DNA of 64,000 bases from Chlamydiales bacterium (GTDB lineage Bacteria > Chlamydiota > Chlamydiia > Chlamydiales > Simkaniaceae), in assembly GCA_024233515.1 (NCBI GenBank), contig JACKPO010000001.1, forward strand, positions 1-64,000, written 5' to 3'. The notes beneath the pieces were generated by a model that searched no databases, was not told the origin of the DNA, and saw only the letters and a program-made list of their open reading frames with translations. Shown one piece after another: positions 33,795 to 42,464 of this stretch; the first letter of the stretch is position 1, and each line of letters starts with the position of its first letter. A program made the translations under genes and the position numbers.

Positions 33795-35024
33795 CTAAAC
33801 TGTATGGTAAAGGGTATCTTTGCGCGCAACCACTTCGCGTGGAGGATAAGGGACCCGGATTCCATGCGCTTTGAAGGCCTTCCAAGCAGCAAAGATAATA
33901 TCACTCTGAATGCCGCTCGTTCCATTCTCGGGATCTTTAATCCACATTCTGAGTTTGATCTCCACGGCATTGTCGATCATGGCGCTGAAGCGGATATAGG
34001 GAACGGGAGCTTCGAGAACGCGTGGTGTCTTCTGGGCAATTTCCACAAGGAGTTTCTGAACAAGTTCTAAATCTGAATCAAAATCGACCTTTAAAACCAT
34101 TTCGAAACGAACGTTCGAATCGCTAAAGGACCAGTTCTCCAATTTATGAGAGATAATTTCTTGGTTAGGAATGAGGTGTTCTTTCCCTTCACGCGTTCGG
34201 ACAGAGACATACCGTGCATGGAGCTTATTGACAACACCATAGATCTTTCCATCGTTTAAGCTGATCACATCGCCTGGCTTAATCGAGCGGTCGATAAGAA
34301 TGATGAATCCACTGAAAAAGTTAGAGAGGATATTTTGGAGACCAAACGCGATCCCCACCCCAATCGCTCCGGCAAAGATCGAGAAGGTGGTTAAGTCAAT
34401 TCCTACGACTGAGAGGCCAAAGATCACCGAGAGGGAGATGAGCCCTGTCTTCAACGCCTTTGATAAAAGAATCACAAGAGAGGGCTTAAGATGGCGCTGC
34501 CTCTTCATTCTCTTTTCTAAAGTATGGGAAACAAACAACGCTCCCCAAATTAGGCCACCGGTAATAAACAACGCTTTGATCAACCCATAAAGGGTAAAGG
34601 CGGTTGCCCCAATTTTGAAGTTCACCCCTTGCAAATAACTGACTGTTGGACCAATGAGACCTAAAAGATAGAAGAGAAAGGAGGTCCATCCAACGACATG
34701 ACCGAAAACCCACAGTCCCCTCACCTTCGAAAAGGATCGGATAAGGGAGGTGATACAGAGGACCCCCTCGATATAAAGGGCTCCCACCGCTAAACGTGTC
34801 GTCGAATCAAATACTCCCACAAGGAGAGGGAGAGAGAGAAGCTGCAGTCCAAAAACTGAGAGCCAAAAAATAAGAGGAGAGTTTGTAAAGAGGGCCTCTC
34901 TCCATTTCCCCCCCGTAGAAAAAGTTCTTCGAAGAGCTAAATAGAGGACCCCCCCACCTAAAAAGGCGCAGAGAATAGCCCACAATTCTGAAAAATATTC
35001 TTTATAAAAGCTCAGTTCATTCAT
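33795..35024 (-). CDS. Mechanosensitive channel, MscS family
   Basis: About 409 residues from the ATG at 35024 (a GTG two codons earlier is possible). Several membrane helices, then the pore helix and lipid-facing loop TTFSIFAGAIGVGIAFGLQN-ILSNFFSGFII, the beta-domain entry RSIKPGDVISL, and LIPNQEIISHKLENWS. Longer at the N-terminus than E. coli MscS (286 residues), with three to five extra helices. Releases solutes under hypo-osmotic stress. Converges on dnaA with a 10-bp gap. Confidence 0.9.
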   Translation of the reverse strand: MNELSFYKEYFSELWAILCAFLGGGVLYLALRRTFSTGGKWREALFTNSPLIFWLSVFGLQLLSLPLLVGVFDSTTRLAVGALYIEGVLCITSLIRSFSKVRGLWVFGHVVGWTSFLFYLLGLIGPTVSYLQGVNFKIGATAFTLYGLIKALFITGGLIWGALFVSHTLEKRMKRQRHLKPSLVILLSKALKTGLISLSVIFGLSVVGIDLTTFSIFAGAIGVGIAFGLQNILSNFFSGFIILIDRSIKPGDVISLNDGKIYGVVNKLHARYVSVRTREGKEHLIPNQEIISHKLENWSFSDSNVRFEMVLKVDFDSDLELVQKLLVEIAQKTPRVLEAPVPYIRFSAMIDNAVEIKLRMWIKDPENGTSGIQSDIIFAAWKAFKAHGIRVPYPPREVVARKDTLYHTV

Positions 35025-35120
35025 GAGCACATTTTATCAATTCAAACGTATCTTTTGCACTAAAAAAATCTAACAAGAAGGACACCTATAAACCAATAAC
35101 AATTAGCTATTTAACTTAAT

Positions 35121-35192
35121 CTACTAATTTTAACAAAATTAGTAGTTGAATTTCCTCAAGACATTTGCTACTATTATAGTATAAATTAGTAG
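35121..35192 (+). promoter_or_regulatory. Promoter and palindromic operators of the Fic gene
   Basis: A perfect 11-bp inverted repeat: CTACTAATTTT (35121-35131) and AAAATTAGTAG (35135-35145). The half site AATTAGTAG recurs at 35184-35192. Between them lie TTGAAT (35146-35151) and, after 17 bp, TACTAT (35169-35174) as -35 and -10; the -10 is part of a perfect palindrome TACTAT-T-ATAGTA (35169-35181). The arrangement suits tight repression. Confidence 0.65.
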
Positions 35193-35205
35193 GAAAATAG
35201 TAATA

Positions 35206-36507
35206 ATGAAAAAACCTCACATCCCCCCTAGTCTCAAGGACCTAGAAAGACTATTCTCAAAAAAAAACCTTGCAAACGCAATCAAACTTGCAATTCAAAC
35301 CGAAAGCGAAGGCAAATATCGCCACTGGGACACTCTCCGTCACCTCTCCCCTCCCAATGGGCTCTCACATGAGGAGTGGTGGCTGGCCACAAAGTTCCAT
35401 CGGTTAAGTTTAAGAAAATCCATTCCCTTACTCGATACAGGCGGTGAACCCTTTTATTACACCATCCCAGAATCTGTCACTGCGCAACTCCATCAAATCG
35501 ATAGGGGTGTTGGGCGAGATTCAGACGTCCCCTACGCCATTGAAAATCCTCATACCAGAAAAACTTATCTCATTCGATCTTTGGTGGAAGAAGCGATCAC
35601 CTCGAGTCAGCTAGAAGGTGCCGCTACCACAAGAAAAGTAGCCAAAGAAATGCTCCGCTCTGGGAGAAAACCTCGCAATAAGAGTGAGCAGATGATCTTC
35701 AATAACTTCTCTGCAATGCAAAAATTACGTGAATGGAAGGACTTCCCTTTAACGATTGATTTGATTTTTGACATTCATAGAACTGTCACAAAAGAAACGC
35801 TGGAACAAACATCTTATATTGGGGCTTTTCGGAAGGAAAGTGATCATGTTGTGATTGAAGATATCGCAACCCAAGACGTGCTCCATGAGCCTCCTAAAGC
35901 AGATGAGTTGGAAAAGCGGATGGAAGCTCTATGCTCTTTTGTTAATGAAAAGACCCCTTGTCATTTTATTCACCCTATTGTGCGGGCAATGATTGCTCAC
36001 TTTTGGCTTGCATATGATCATCCTTTTGTCGATGGAAATGGAAGAACAGCGCGCACCCTTTTTTATTACATGATGCTAAGAGCTGGGTATTGGCTCTTCG
36101 AATATATTTCTATCTCTGAAATTATTCTAAAAGGCCCTGCAAAATATGGAAAAGCGTTTCTCTACACCGAAACAGATGACAATGATTTAACCTACTTTAT
36201 CCTCCATCAGTCAGAGGTCATTCAAAAAGCCTACAACATCCTTGAAACATTGATTATCGAACAAGAAGAAAAGCTCTACACGCTTGATGAATGTGAGATG
36301 GGAGAGTGGAATTTTCGACAACAAGCTCTCCTTCTCCATGCTCTAGCAAACAAGGGGATGACTTACACAATTGAAGGACACCGCCAAAGCCACGACGTCG
36401 CCTATGAGACCGCTCGCAATGATCTATTAGAGCTCTATGAAGCAAATCTCTTTTCTATGCAAAAGAAGGGAAAGGCCTTCGTCTTTAAATTCATCGGTCA
36501 TAAGTAA
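35206..36507 (+). CDS. Fic domain protein (probable AMP transferase)
   Basis: 433 residues. Fic motif HPFVDGNGRTAR with catalytic His272. The inhibitory alpha-inh motif (S/T)xxxE(G/N) is SSQLEG at 133-138, upstream of the Fic core, which makes this a class II Fic protein. N-terminal part about residues 1-110 is of the DUF4172/Fic_N kind. The last 70 residues look like a winged helix (MTYTIEGHRQSHDVAYETAR). Likely AMPylates a protein or controls its own gene. In amoeba-associated bacteria Fic proteins can be toxins or effectors; no secretion signal is readable here. Confidence 0.9.
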   Translation: MKKPHIPPSLKDLERLFSKKNLANAIKLAIQTESEGKYRHWDTLRHLSPPNGLSHEEWWLATKFHRLSLRKSIPLLDTGGEPFYYTIPESVTAQLHQIDRGVGRDSDVPYAIENPHTRKTYLIRSLVEEAITSSQLEGAATTRKVAKEMLRSGRKPRNKSEQMIFNNFSAMQKLREWKDFPLTIDLIFDIHRTVTKETLEQTSYIGAFRKESDHVVIEDIATQDVLHEPPKADELEKRMEALCSFVNEKTPCHFIHPIVRAMIAHFWLAYDHPFVDGNGRTARTLFYYMMLRAGYWLFEYISISEIILKGPAKYGKAFLYTETDDNDLTYFILHQSEVIQKAYNILETLIIEQEEKLYTLDECEMGEWNFRQQALLLHALANKGMTYTIEGHRQSHDVAYETARNDLLELYEANLFSMQKKGKAFVFKFIGHK

Positions 36508-36763
36508 TCATGACAATCGTCCCAGCTGGGTAATATCCCAAATAGGTATTGTTGGGAAACCCCCCGACTGGAAAGGGATAAGGAGCTCTTCTTTCAGGAA
36601 TAAGATTTAGAGAAAGCGTCGTCTCCAAAGGGCTTGCCGTCCTTTTTTCATCAAATTCTCCCTGCTCGTTTTCTTCCATTGTCACACGATCTGGCTCTTG
36701 TTTGATCCGAACTCCACAACCAACGCTCAAAAACAGTAAAGCACCAAGAATAAAAAGTTTCAT
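36491..36763 (-). CDS. Small lipoprotein
   Basis: 90 residues from the ATG at 36763, which has GGAG eight bases upstream. Signal and lipobox: MKLFILGALLFLSVGCGV, Cys16. The mature part is acidic, then Pro/Tyr-rich (RRAPYPFPVGGFPNNTYLGY). No family recognised. Its last 17 bp overlap the end of the converging Fic gene. Confidence 0.7.
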   Translation of the reverse strand: MKLFILGALLFLSVGCGVRIKQEPDRVTMEENEQGEFDEKRTASPLETTLSLNLIPERRAPYPFPVGGFPNNTYLGYYPAGTIVMITYDR

Positions 36764-36819
36764 AACAGAGTCTCCAAAAACAAATACAAAGAAGAATTTA
36801 TCACCTTGAGGGATAACTT

Positions 36820-37452
36820 TCAATCTCTCTCGTCGATGAAAGCTAGGGTATAGATCTTTGCAGGGAAAAAACCGGCTAGCCGTTTTTTCTCTTTAAAGAG
36901 ATGAGAACCGTTTGAAAGGGAAGGAACAAGAAGGAGAACCCGTTTCCCCTCGATTTGATCAGAAGGCAATGCAAAGGGAATCCCTTGGAGTTTCGCGACT
37001 TCTTTCGCAAGGATAAAAGCGGGATCTTCTGAAGCTAGGGGCATGTTAAGGGCGGGAACAATGACTTGAGGCATTTCCCAAGAGGTTTTCGAAAGAGCTA
37101 GAACGATGAGGGATGCTAGAAGGGTTGGCCGTTTTGTTTGAAGAAAAGCGCTGTAAAGAGAGGCTTGGGGACCCGTTGCTTCAAATAGGGAACGATGGGG
37201 GTGGAGAGGAAGACAGCTTTTACACCTTCTGGGACCAAAACAATTCGGGCACCGCTGTTTCCGATCGATCCACTCAATTTGCTGAAAACATTCCGTACAA
37301 ATAAGCTTTGTAGGCCACTTTAACTTTTCGTCGCAGTGGAGGCAATAGGCTGGATAAAAGAAGTGAAGCGCATTAGCGCAGGCCGTACTTAGGATTTTCA
37401 AAGGTACCCCCGATGTAAAGGGTAAAAGGTTCTGTGACTTTAAGGAGAACAT
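36820..37452 (-). CDS. ComF-like protein with degenerate phosphoribosyltransferase motif
   Basis: 210 residues. N-terminal zinc ribbon of ComF type (CLHC, CTEC at about residues 37-55, then CPNC and CKSC). The C-terminal half has the ComF fold order, but where the family has VLLVDDVxTTGAT for PRPP binding it reads RVLLLVPSLSNGSHLF, lacking both Asp. It may bind DNA without PRPP chemistry. Its first 80 bp overlap the end of the AsmA-like gene in another frame; no later start codon precedes the zinc ribbon. Confidence 0.68.
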   Translation of the reverse strand: MFSLKSQNLLPFTSGVPLKILSTACANALHFFYPAYCLHCDEKLKWPTKLICTECFQQIEWIDRKQRCPNCFGPRRCKSCLPLHPHRSLFEATGPQASLYSAFLQTKRPTLLASLIVLALSKTSWEMPQVIVPALNMPLASEDPAFILAKEVAKLQGIPFALPSDQIEGKRVLLLVPSLSNGSHLFKEKKRLAGFFPAKIYTLAFIDERD

Positions 37453-40400
37453 ATTGCTTCATCTTGATATTGATGTTCATGTTTCCCTCGAAATCCAGAT
37501 AGGAGTGTTCGATTGGGGAGAGGAAAAACTGAGAGCGTTTCCCTTCACTATAACTCCCCTTGAGATTGGTCAGGTAAACCCTTCCATCCACCATGACAAA
37601 CTCAAGGTCTCCTCGGACAGGGACCAAAAGCCCCATGTCTAAGCCTAGGCGACCTAAGATCTCAAACGGGATATCTAAGATGTGATAGTCTCGTTTAAAG
37701 GTATTGATAAAGTTGAGGTCCCCTTTTCCGGTAAAGCTCTTACTGTCTCCAAGATTTCCACGAATATTGTGGCAGTGCAGTTCGCGAATCGTGAGAGGTT
37801 TAATCCTAGTGGGATACTGCCCAATTTTTTTAAGAAGACTGGGACGGAAATCAGAGATTGCGAGTTCAGGAATAAAGAGTTCCCATCGGTCATGACTTCC
37901 CTGGAAAAGCTGGATGGTTTCCATCGAAAAGATCCCGGAGGCGTCACTGAGATTAAAATGGCGGAGCTCGATGGCATGAGGTTTCACATGGATTTCGCTG
38001 AGCAAAGTCTCCATGACCGAACCCAACAGATGAAAGTGTTTTCCTTTTAAATACCCTGCAAAATGACTCTCTTCGAAGTTTGTTTTGGAAACAACAAGGT
38101 TTCCACTGAGCTCATAGCCACGACCGATTTCAAAACTTTCTATCGCCTGTTGAATCGATTCAGGGAGAAACTTTCCTAAACGGTACCCATTGATCTTGAG
38201 CTGTCCAGCGAGTGCCATTTTGTCTAAGAATGAATCTTTGGGGTTGTGATGAAAAGAAAATTCCAATCCACACACACACCCTTCAATCGACTGAATGAAA
38301 AATCCCTCGTGATCATTCCAATCGGTTGTCAGCGTTAGAGGAGGTTGCTTCTGCCCTTCTTTAGTCATCTCTTTCATTTCAAGACGAGAACGGAAACGAT
38401 CATTAAAGTAAAGGTGGGCAACAAGCTCAAACGGGGTCTTTTCAAACGTTGTATTCACATCGACCTTGAGATGGGATTCTTCCATATCAAAAGCAAACCG
38501 ATTAAAGTACCAAGCTTTTTCCCCAATCCAATAGTACCCTTCTTTCAGGTGTCCTTTGGCTTCGACTTTCTTCCCTAAAGAGAAATCAAATGTCGCTTCC
38601 ATTTGATTCTCCCAATGCACGGGGTAACCAAAAAGAATCAGCCGATCCTCTTCATAACCTAAGTGAGGGAGTGATTTTGTCTGTCCAAGGAAAGCAACCA
38701 TTTCTGGAGGAATGGTCAATCGCATCCCTTCAGATGCAAGAGTCCCCTCATGATATTTGAGGGTATCGAATTGACACTTTGCCCAAAGCTGATTCGATCG
38801 GGGATGGAGAAAATGAATGCTCGCTCCTCCCATTTTCAGTCCCTCTGTGGAATCAAAGGAGATATTGAGAATTTCAGAACTTTCTAAGCGAAGTTTCCCT
38901 CTTCCAAAATTTTCCCCTAACAGTTTGAGCTGGGAATCAAAGGTAAGATGTCTCAGTCCCTTTGAGCCATCAATAATAAGATTTCCCGTCGCAAATAGGG
39001 TTCCCTTTAAGTAATCCCAATCAAATTCAAGATGGGGGAAAAGGGTTGAAATTTCTCCAAGGTCAACACGGAGTCCTTCAATCGGTAGGCTGAGATATTT
39101 CCCCCCCTCGTCAAACGAAGCAGCGCCTCCTTTTAAGTAACTTTCTTTCCAAATGACTTGAAAGTTAGGGATCTCCCATTTTACTCCCCTTTTCATCATC
39201 TCGACTTGAGCGCTAAGCGAACCAATTTCAAAATGGGTGAGATGAAAGGTCTCTTTTTCTTTTTTTCCCAGAATTGTGAGATGGTCAAGCTCAATCTGTC
39301 CAAGAGTTAACCCCTCACTTTTAGCTTGGAATGTAAACGCCTCTTTCGGAGCTGCGTACTGGAGGGCAAGCTGAACCTCTCCGTTTACGCTGGGCCCACG
39401 CATTTCATCAAGGGTCTCTCCCTTAAAGGGGACAATTCCTGAGGCACTTAAAAAATCGATATGGTGAACTAAATCTAATGCTGAAAGAGTTGTCTCAATG
39501 TCAATCCGGTTGACATGTCCCTCTTTAAATGTGACTGTCTTTGCATCGATCAAGGCGCCATAGAGACGGGTCCGCTCCTTATCAAAGGATAGGACAAATT
39601 CATCCTCAACTTGAGCTCCCGTTCCTACTAAGCGACAGATTTCATAGGTTGGCGCTTCCAAACGACAGTCGTAAACGAGGACTCCTTCTTCCGCATCGAC
39701 TTCAAGGAGGGGAACATTCAGATCAAATGATCGGGGAATCTCACCTGCTGTGAGCATCAGATTTCCCGCTACTTTTTCTATGACAATCCGTTTCTCATCT
39801 GCTGAATAGTAGAGGTCGCCTGCTAAATTTTCAAAACCAAGTGTTGGCGAAAAAGGAAAAGACCCTTCTTGCAATTTGAGGGCAATCTTCCATTCAATCA
39901 GCTCTTCAACTTCTCCAACTTTTGCATGGAGACGCATCTCTCCAGGTCCACTTTGAATCTGTCCTTCTATTGGAAAGTTAACTCCTTGAAACATTTCAAA
40001 ATGACTTAAAAAAGTCATGACATCGGGAGCTTTCCCTTTGATCCCATAGGTAGAAATTTTTAGGTCTGAATACTTTTCAGGGCTAAAGTCAAGAATGATC
40101 TCTGCACCGAAATGAATGTTATTTGCAGAGGCATCAACATTTTGAAAGAGAAACTCTGTTCCTTCTAAATCAACCTCTGAGGTAAATGAATCAAACTCGA
40201 TCCCAAAAGAGTGTTCTTTAAGTCTTACCCTTTTCAGGGGAATTTTTCCTCTCCATTTCCCTTCCCGAAAATCATAGAAGAACGTGCAACCGGGTGCTTT
40301 TTCCCCTTCTTGATATTGAGGCTCGAGAGAGATTTCTTTTGAGTCATAAGCGATTTTCGTGGGATCAACTGTAAACTCGACGGCATTTCCATTAAAGGTT

Positions 40401-42382
40401 CCTTCAATGCCGATTTCCCCTTTTCCTCTGAAGCTCTTATTGAAAAAGACAAGTGGAAGATTGAGTGTTCGGTCTGAAAGATGTTCCCCTTTAAACCATC
40501 CGAGTTCCAGCGCCTGAGTCCACTGTTTAGTTTTAAGTTTTTCGACATTCCATGACCACCCAAATTCAACCGCATCATCCTTTCCCTTTTCGCGAAGAAA
40601 TGCAAGGGTCCCTTCAACCCCCATTTCCCCTTCTACCGTTTCAAGTTTTAGATCAAGGTCGAGTGCTAGCGGGCCAGAAAGCCCTTTGTATTGCTTTGCT
40701 TTCAAAGCTTCAGCAATGGTCTCTGAACTAAGAAGAGCATCAATCGAAAGATTGAGGTGAGTGTAGAGCCCTTCAAAGGCAACCTTTGCTGCTGAACCAC
40801 GGTAGTTTCCTTCCAGCGTGGAAGGTTTAATATACTGGTCATGCATCGCAAAAGAGAGAGACACATGATCGACACTTCTCTCTTCGTGGAGAACTTTTCC
40901 CCCTTGGACCATGAGTTCCCACCACGTGCCATCAAAAAAATCGGGCGTGGAAAAATCAAACTCCCCTTTCCCTGAAACCGTCTCTCCACCCCACTCTAAT
41001 TTTTCGGAGGGACAAGCCATCACAAATGATTGCGCTCCAAATTCAGCGATTTCAAAACGCTTCAGTTTTTTCTCTTCTATCCACCCTATCCCTTTTCCAT
41101 GAAACAGCCCTTCTAAACAAACGATCTTTTGAAAGGAGGGATGATAAGGCTCGGCAAAATGTTTGATCAAGTTGATTTGATGAGGAGTGAAATGATTCCA
41201 CTCACCCTCAACAGCAAACTGTTTCCCCCCCAATGAAGTCAATGCTAGGTAGCCTCTGATTTCTTCCTCAGAAAAGATATGAGCATCGACCGCGAGGGTC
41301 CACTCAGCTTCTTTCTCAACACGCCCTTCCCCGATGAGATGAAATGGGGTCTCCTGTCCATCTCCACCATAGATTCCGTGAAATTCCATCAGGGGGGCAT
41401 TCAGTTGACTGAAGCGAATATGCCCATTAACATCACACGCCGTCCATCCCTCATTCGAGTGGGGACTGATAACGGAAACATGAAGCCCTAAAACCTCCCC
41501 TTCTCCAACAAAATAGGGCCACACCTTGTTGAAGAATGGATGCGTTTCCAAATTCCCCAATTCTTCTTTCGATTGAAAATGTTCTTTCCAAGAGATTTGG
41601 TGGAGCTTGACCCCAACACCATATTTTTCATGGGAACAGACAACATCACTCAGTTTTAAATCATACTGAATCCCCTCGACTTTCTGAGGGGGACTAAGGG
41701 CCAGAGAAACCGTTCCATGAAGATGTCCCTGACTAATACTCATACGGGGATCTTCAAGAGGGAGGAAGGTTTTCCCCACTGCGAAAGCCCAAGCGACATC
41801 ACAGTCAAAAAATTCTAAATGGAACTGGAGTTGAGTCCCTTCTTTTTTAAATTGTGCAATAAAGGAAGGTTCTTCTCCCTTTTTTCCGATACGTAAGCTC
41901 CCCTCTTTCCCTTCTTCAGGATTCACAAAGGAGACCGTTACGATTTCTTCCCCAAAGTGAAACTCTCCTTCCCTAACTTTCATCGATGTTCGAAAGAAAG
42001 TTTTGCTCAGCAGTTCATACAGAGTCTTTTTCTTTTTACTCTTTTCGATTTCCCCACGTGTGATGGCAACTTGCGGACGATCGATTTCTACTTTTGGGGA
42101 GAATTTCAAAGGAAATAGCTGAAAATCAAACCCTATTCTTAGGTCTTCCATTCCCATATCGAAAGGGTTTTTTCCATCCCGGTGAACGTTGACCCCATGA
42201 AGAACCATCTTCCCTTCTTCGAAGCGGACAGATTGGTACTCAAAGGTCATCTTTCCTCCCTTTGGCAATCGGGTGGCAAGATAGGACCTCGCTCCAAAAC
42301 AGATCACGCGATGATGACCCACTCCAACGACCATCAATAGGACAAAAAGAGAGAGAAAGAGAGCAATTGTTTTCTTTCGCAA
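37373..42382 (-). CDS. Giant AsmA-like (YhdP/TamB-type) envelope protein
   Basis: 1669 residues. One N-terminal membrane helix (about 5-25), then a very long run of amphipathic beta-strands with the AsmA opening (YQSVRFEEGKMVLHGVNVHR, DLRIGFDF, KVEIDRPQVAI) and a C-terminal segment like the AsmA_2/DUF3971 end (FTGKGDLNFINTFKRDYH, IPFEILGRLGLDMGLLVPVR, GDLEFVMVDGRVYLTNLKG). Such proteins bridge the periplasm and move phospholipids to the outer membrane. Assignment to YhdP or TamB cannot be decided. Divergent from nqrB. Confidence 0.75.
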   Translation of the reverse strand: MRKKTIALFLSLFVLLMVVGVGHHRVICFGARSYLATRLPKGGKMTFEYQSVRFEEGKMVLHGVNVHRDGKNPFDMGMEDLRIGFDFQLFPLKFSPKVEIDRPQVAITRGEIEKSKKKKTLYELLSKTFFRTSMKVREGEFHFGEEIVTVSFVNPEEGKEGSLRIGKKGEEPSFIAQFKKEGTQLQFHLEFFDCDVAWAFAVGKTFLPLEDPRMSISQGHLHGTVSLALSPPQKVEGIQYDLKLSDVVCSHEKYGVGVKLHQISWKEHFQSKEELGNLETHPFFNKVWPYFVGEGEVLGLHVSVISPHSNEGWTACDVNGHIRFSQLNAPLMEFHGIYGGDGQETPFHLIGEGRVEKEAEWTLAVDAHIFSEEEIRGYLALTSLGGKQFAVEGEWNHFTPHQINLIKHFAEPYHPSFQKIVCLEGLFHGKGIGWIEEKKLKRFEIAEFGAQSFVMACPSEKLEWGGETVSGKGEFDFSTPDFFDGTWWELMVQGGKVLHEERSVDHVSLSFAMHDQYIKPSTLEGNYRGSAAKVAFEGLYTHLNLSIDALLSSETIAEALKAKQYKGLSGPLALDLDLKLETVEGEMGVEGTLAFLREKGKDDAVEFGWSWNVEKLKTKQWTQALELGWFKGEHLSDRTLNLPLVFFNKSFRGKGEIGIEGTFNGNAVEFTVDPTKIAYDSKEISLEPQYQEGEKAPGCTFFYDFREGKWRGKIPLKRVRLKEHSFGIEFDSFTSEVDLEGTEFLFQNVDASANNIHFGAEIILDFSPEKYSDLKISTYGIKGKAPDVMTFLSHFEMFQGVNFPIEGQIQSGPGEMRLHAKVGEVEELIEWKIALKLQEGSFPFSPTLGFENLAGDLYYSADEKRIVIEKVAGNLMLTAGEIPRSFDLNVPLLEVDAEEGVLVYDCRLEAPTYEICRLVGTGAQVEDEFVLSFDKERTRLYGALIDAKTVTFKEGHVNRIDIETTLSALDLVHHIDFLSASGIVPFKGETLDEMRGPSVNGEVQLALQYAAPKEAFTFQAKSEGLTLGQIELDHLTILGKKEKETFHLTHFEIGSLSAQVEMMKRGVKWEIPNFQVIWKESYLKGGAASFDEGGKYLSLPIEGLRVDLGEISTLFPHLEFDWDYLKGTLFATGNLIIDGSKGLRHLTFDSQLKLLGENFGRGKLRLESSEILNISFDSTEGLKMGGASIHFLHPRSNQLWAKCQFDTLKYHEGTLASEGMRLTIPPEMVAFLGQTKSLPHLGYEEDRLILFGYPVHWENQMEATFDFSLGKKVEAKGHLKEGYYWIGEKAWYFNRFAFDMEESHLKVDVNTTFEKTPFELVAHLYFNDRFRSRLEMKEMTKEGQKQPPLTLTTDWNDHEGFFIQSIEGCVCGLEFSFHHNPKDSFLDKMALAGQLKINGYRLGKFLPESIQQAIESFEIGRGYELSGNLVVSKTNFEESHFAGYLKGKHFHLLGSVMETLLSEIHVKPHAIELRHFNLSDASGIFSMETIQLFQGSHDRWELFIPELAISDFRPSLLKKIGQYPTRIKPLTIRELHCHNIRGNLGDSKSFTGKGDLNFINTFKRDYHILDIPFEILGRLGLDMGLLVPVRGDLEFVMVDGRVYLTNLKGSYSEGKRSQFFLSPIEHSYLDFEGNMNINIKMKQYVLLKVTEPFTLYIGGTFENPKYGLR

Positions 42383-42464
42383 AGTTGGACCTACCTAGAA
42401 TTTTTCATCCTCACTATAGCTGATTGTTTCATAAAATCCCAAAAAAAAGTACGCTTACTTCAAG

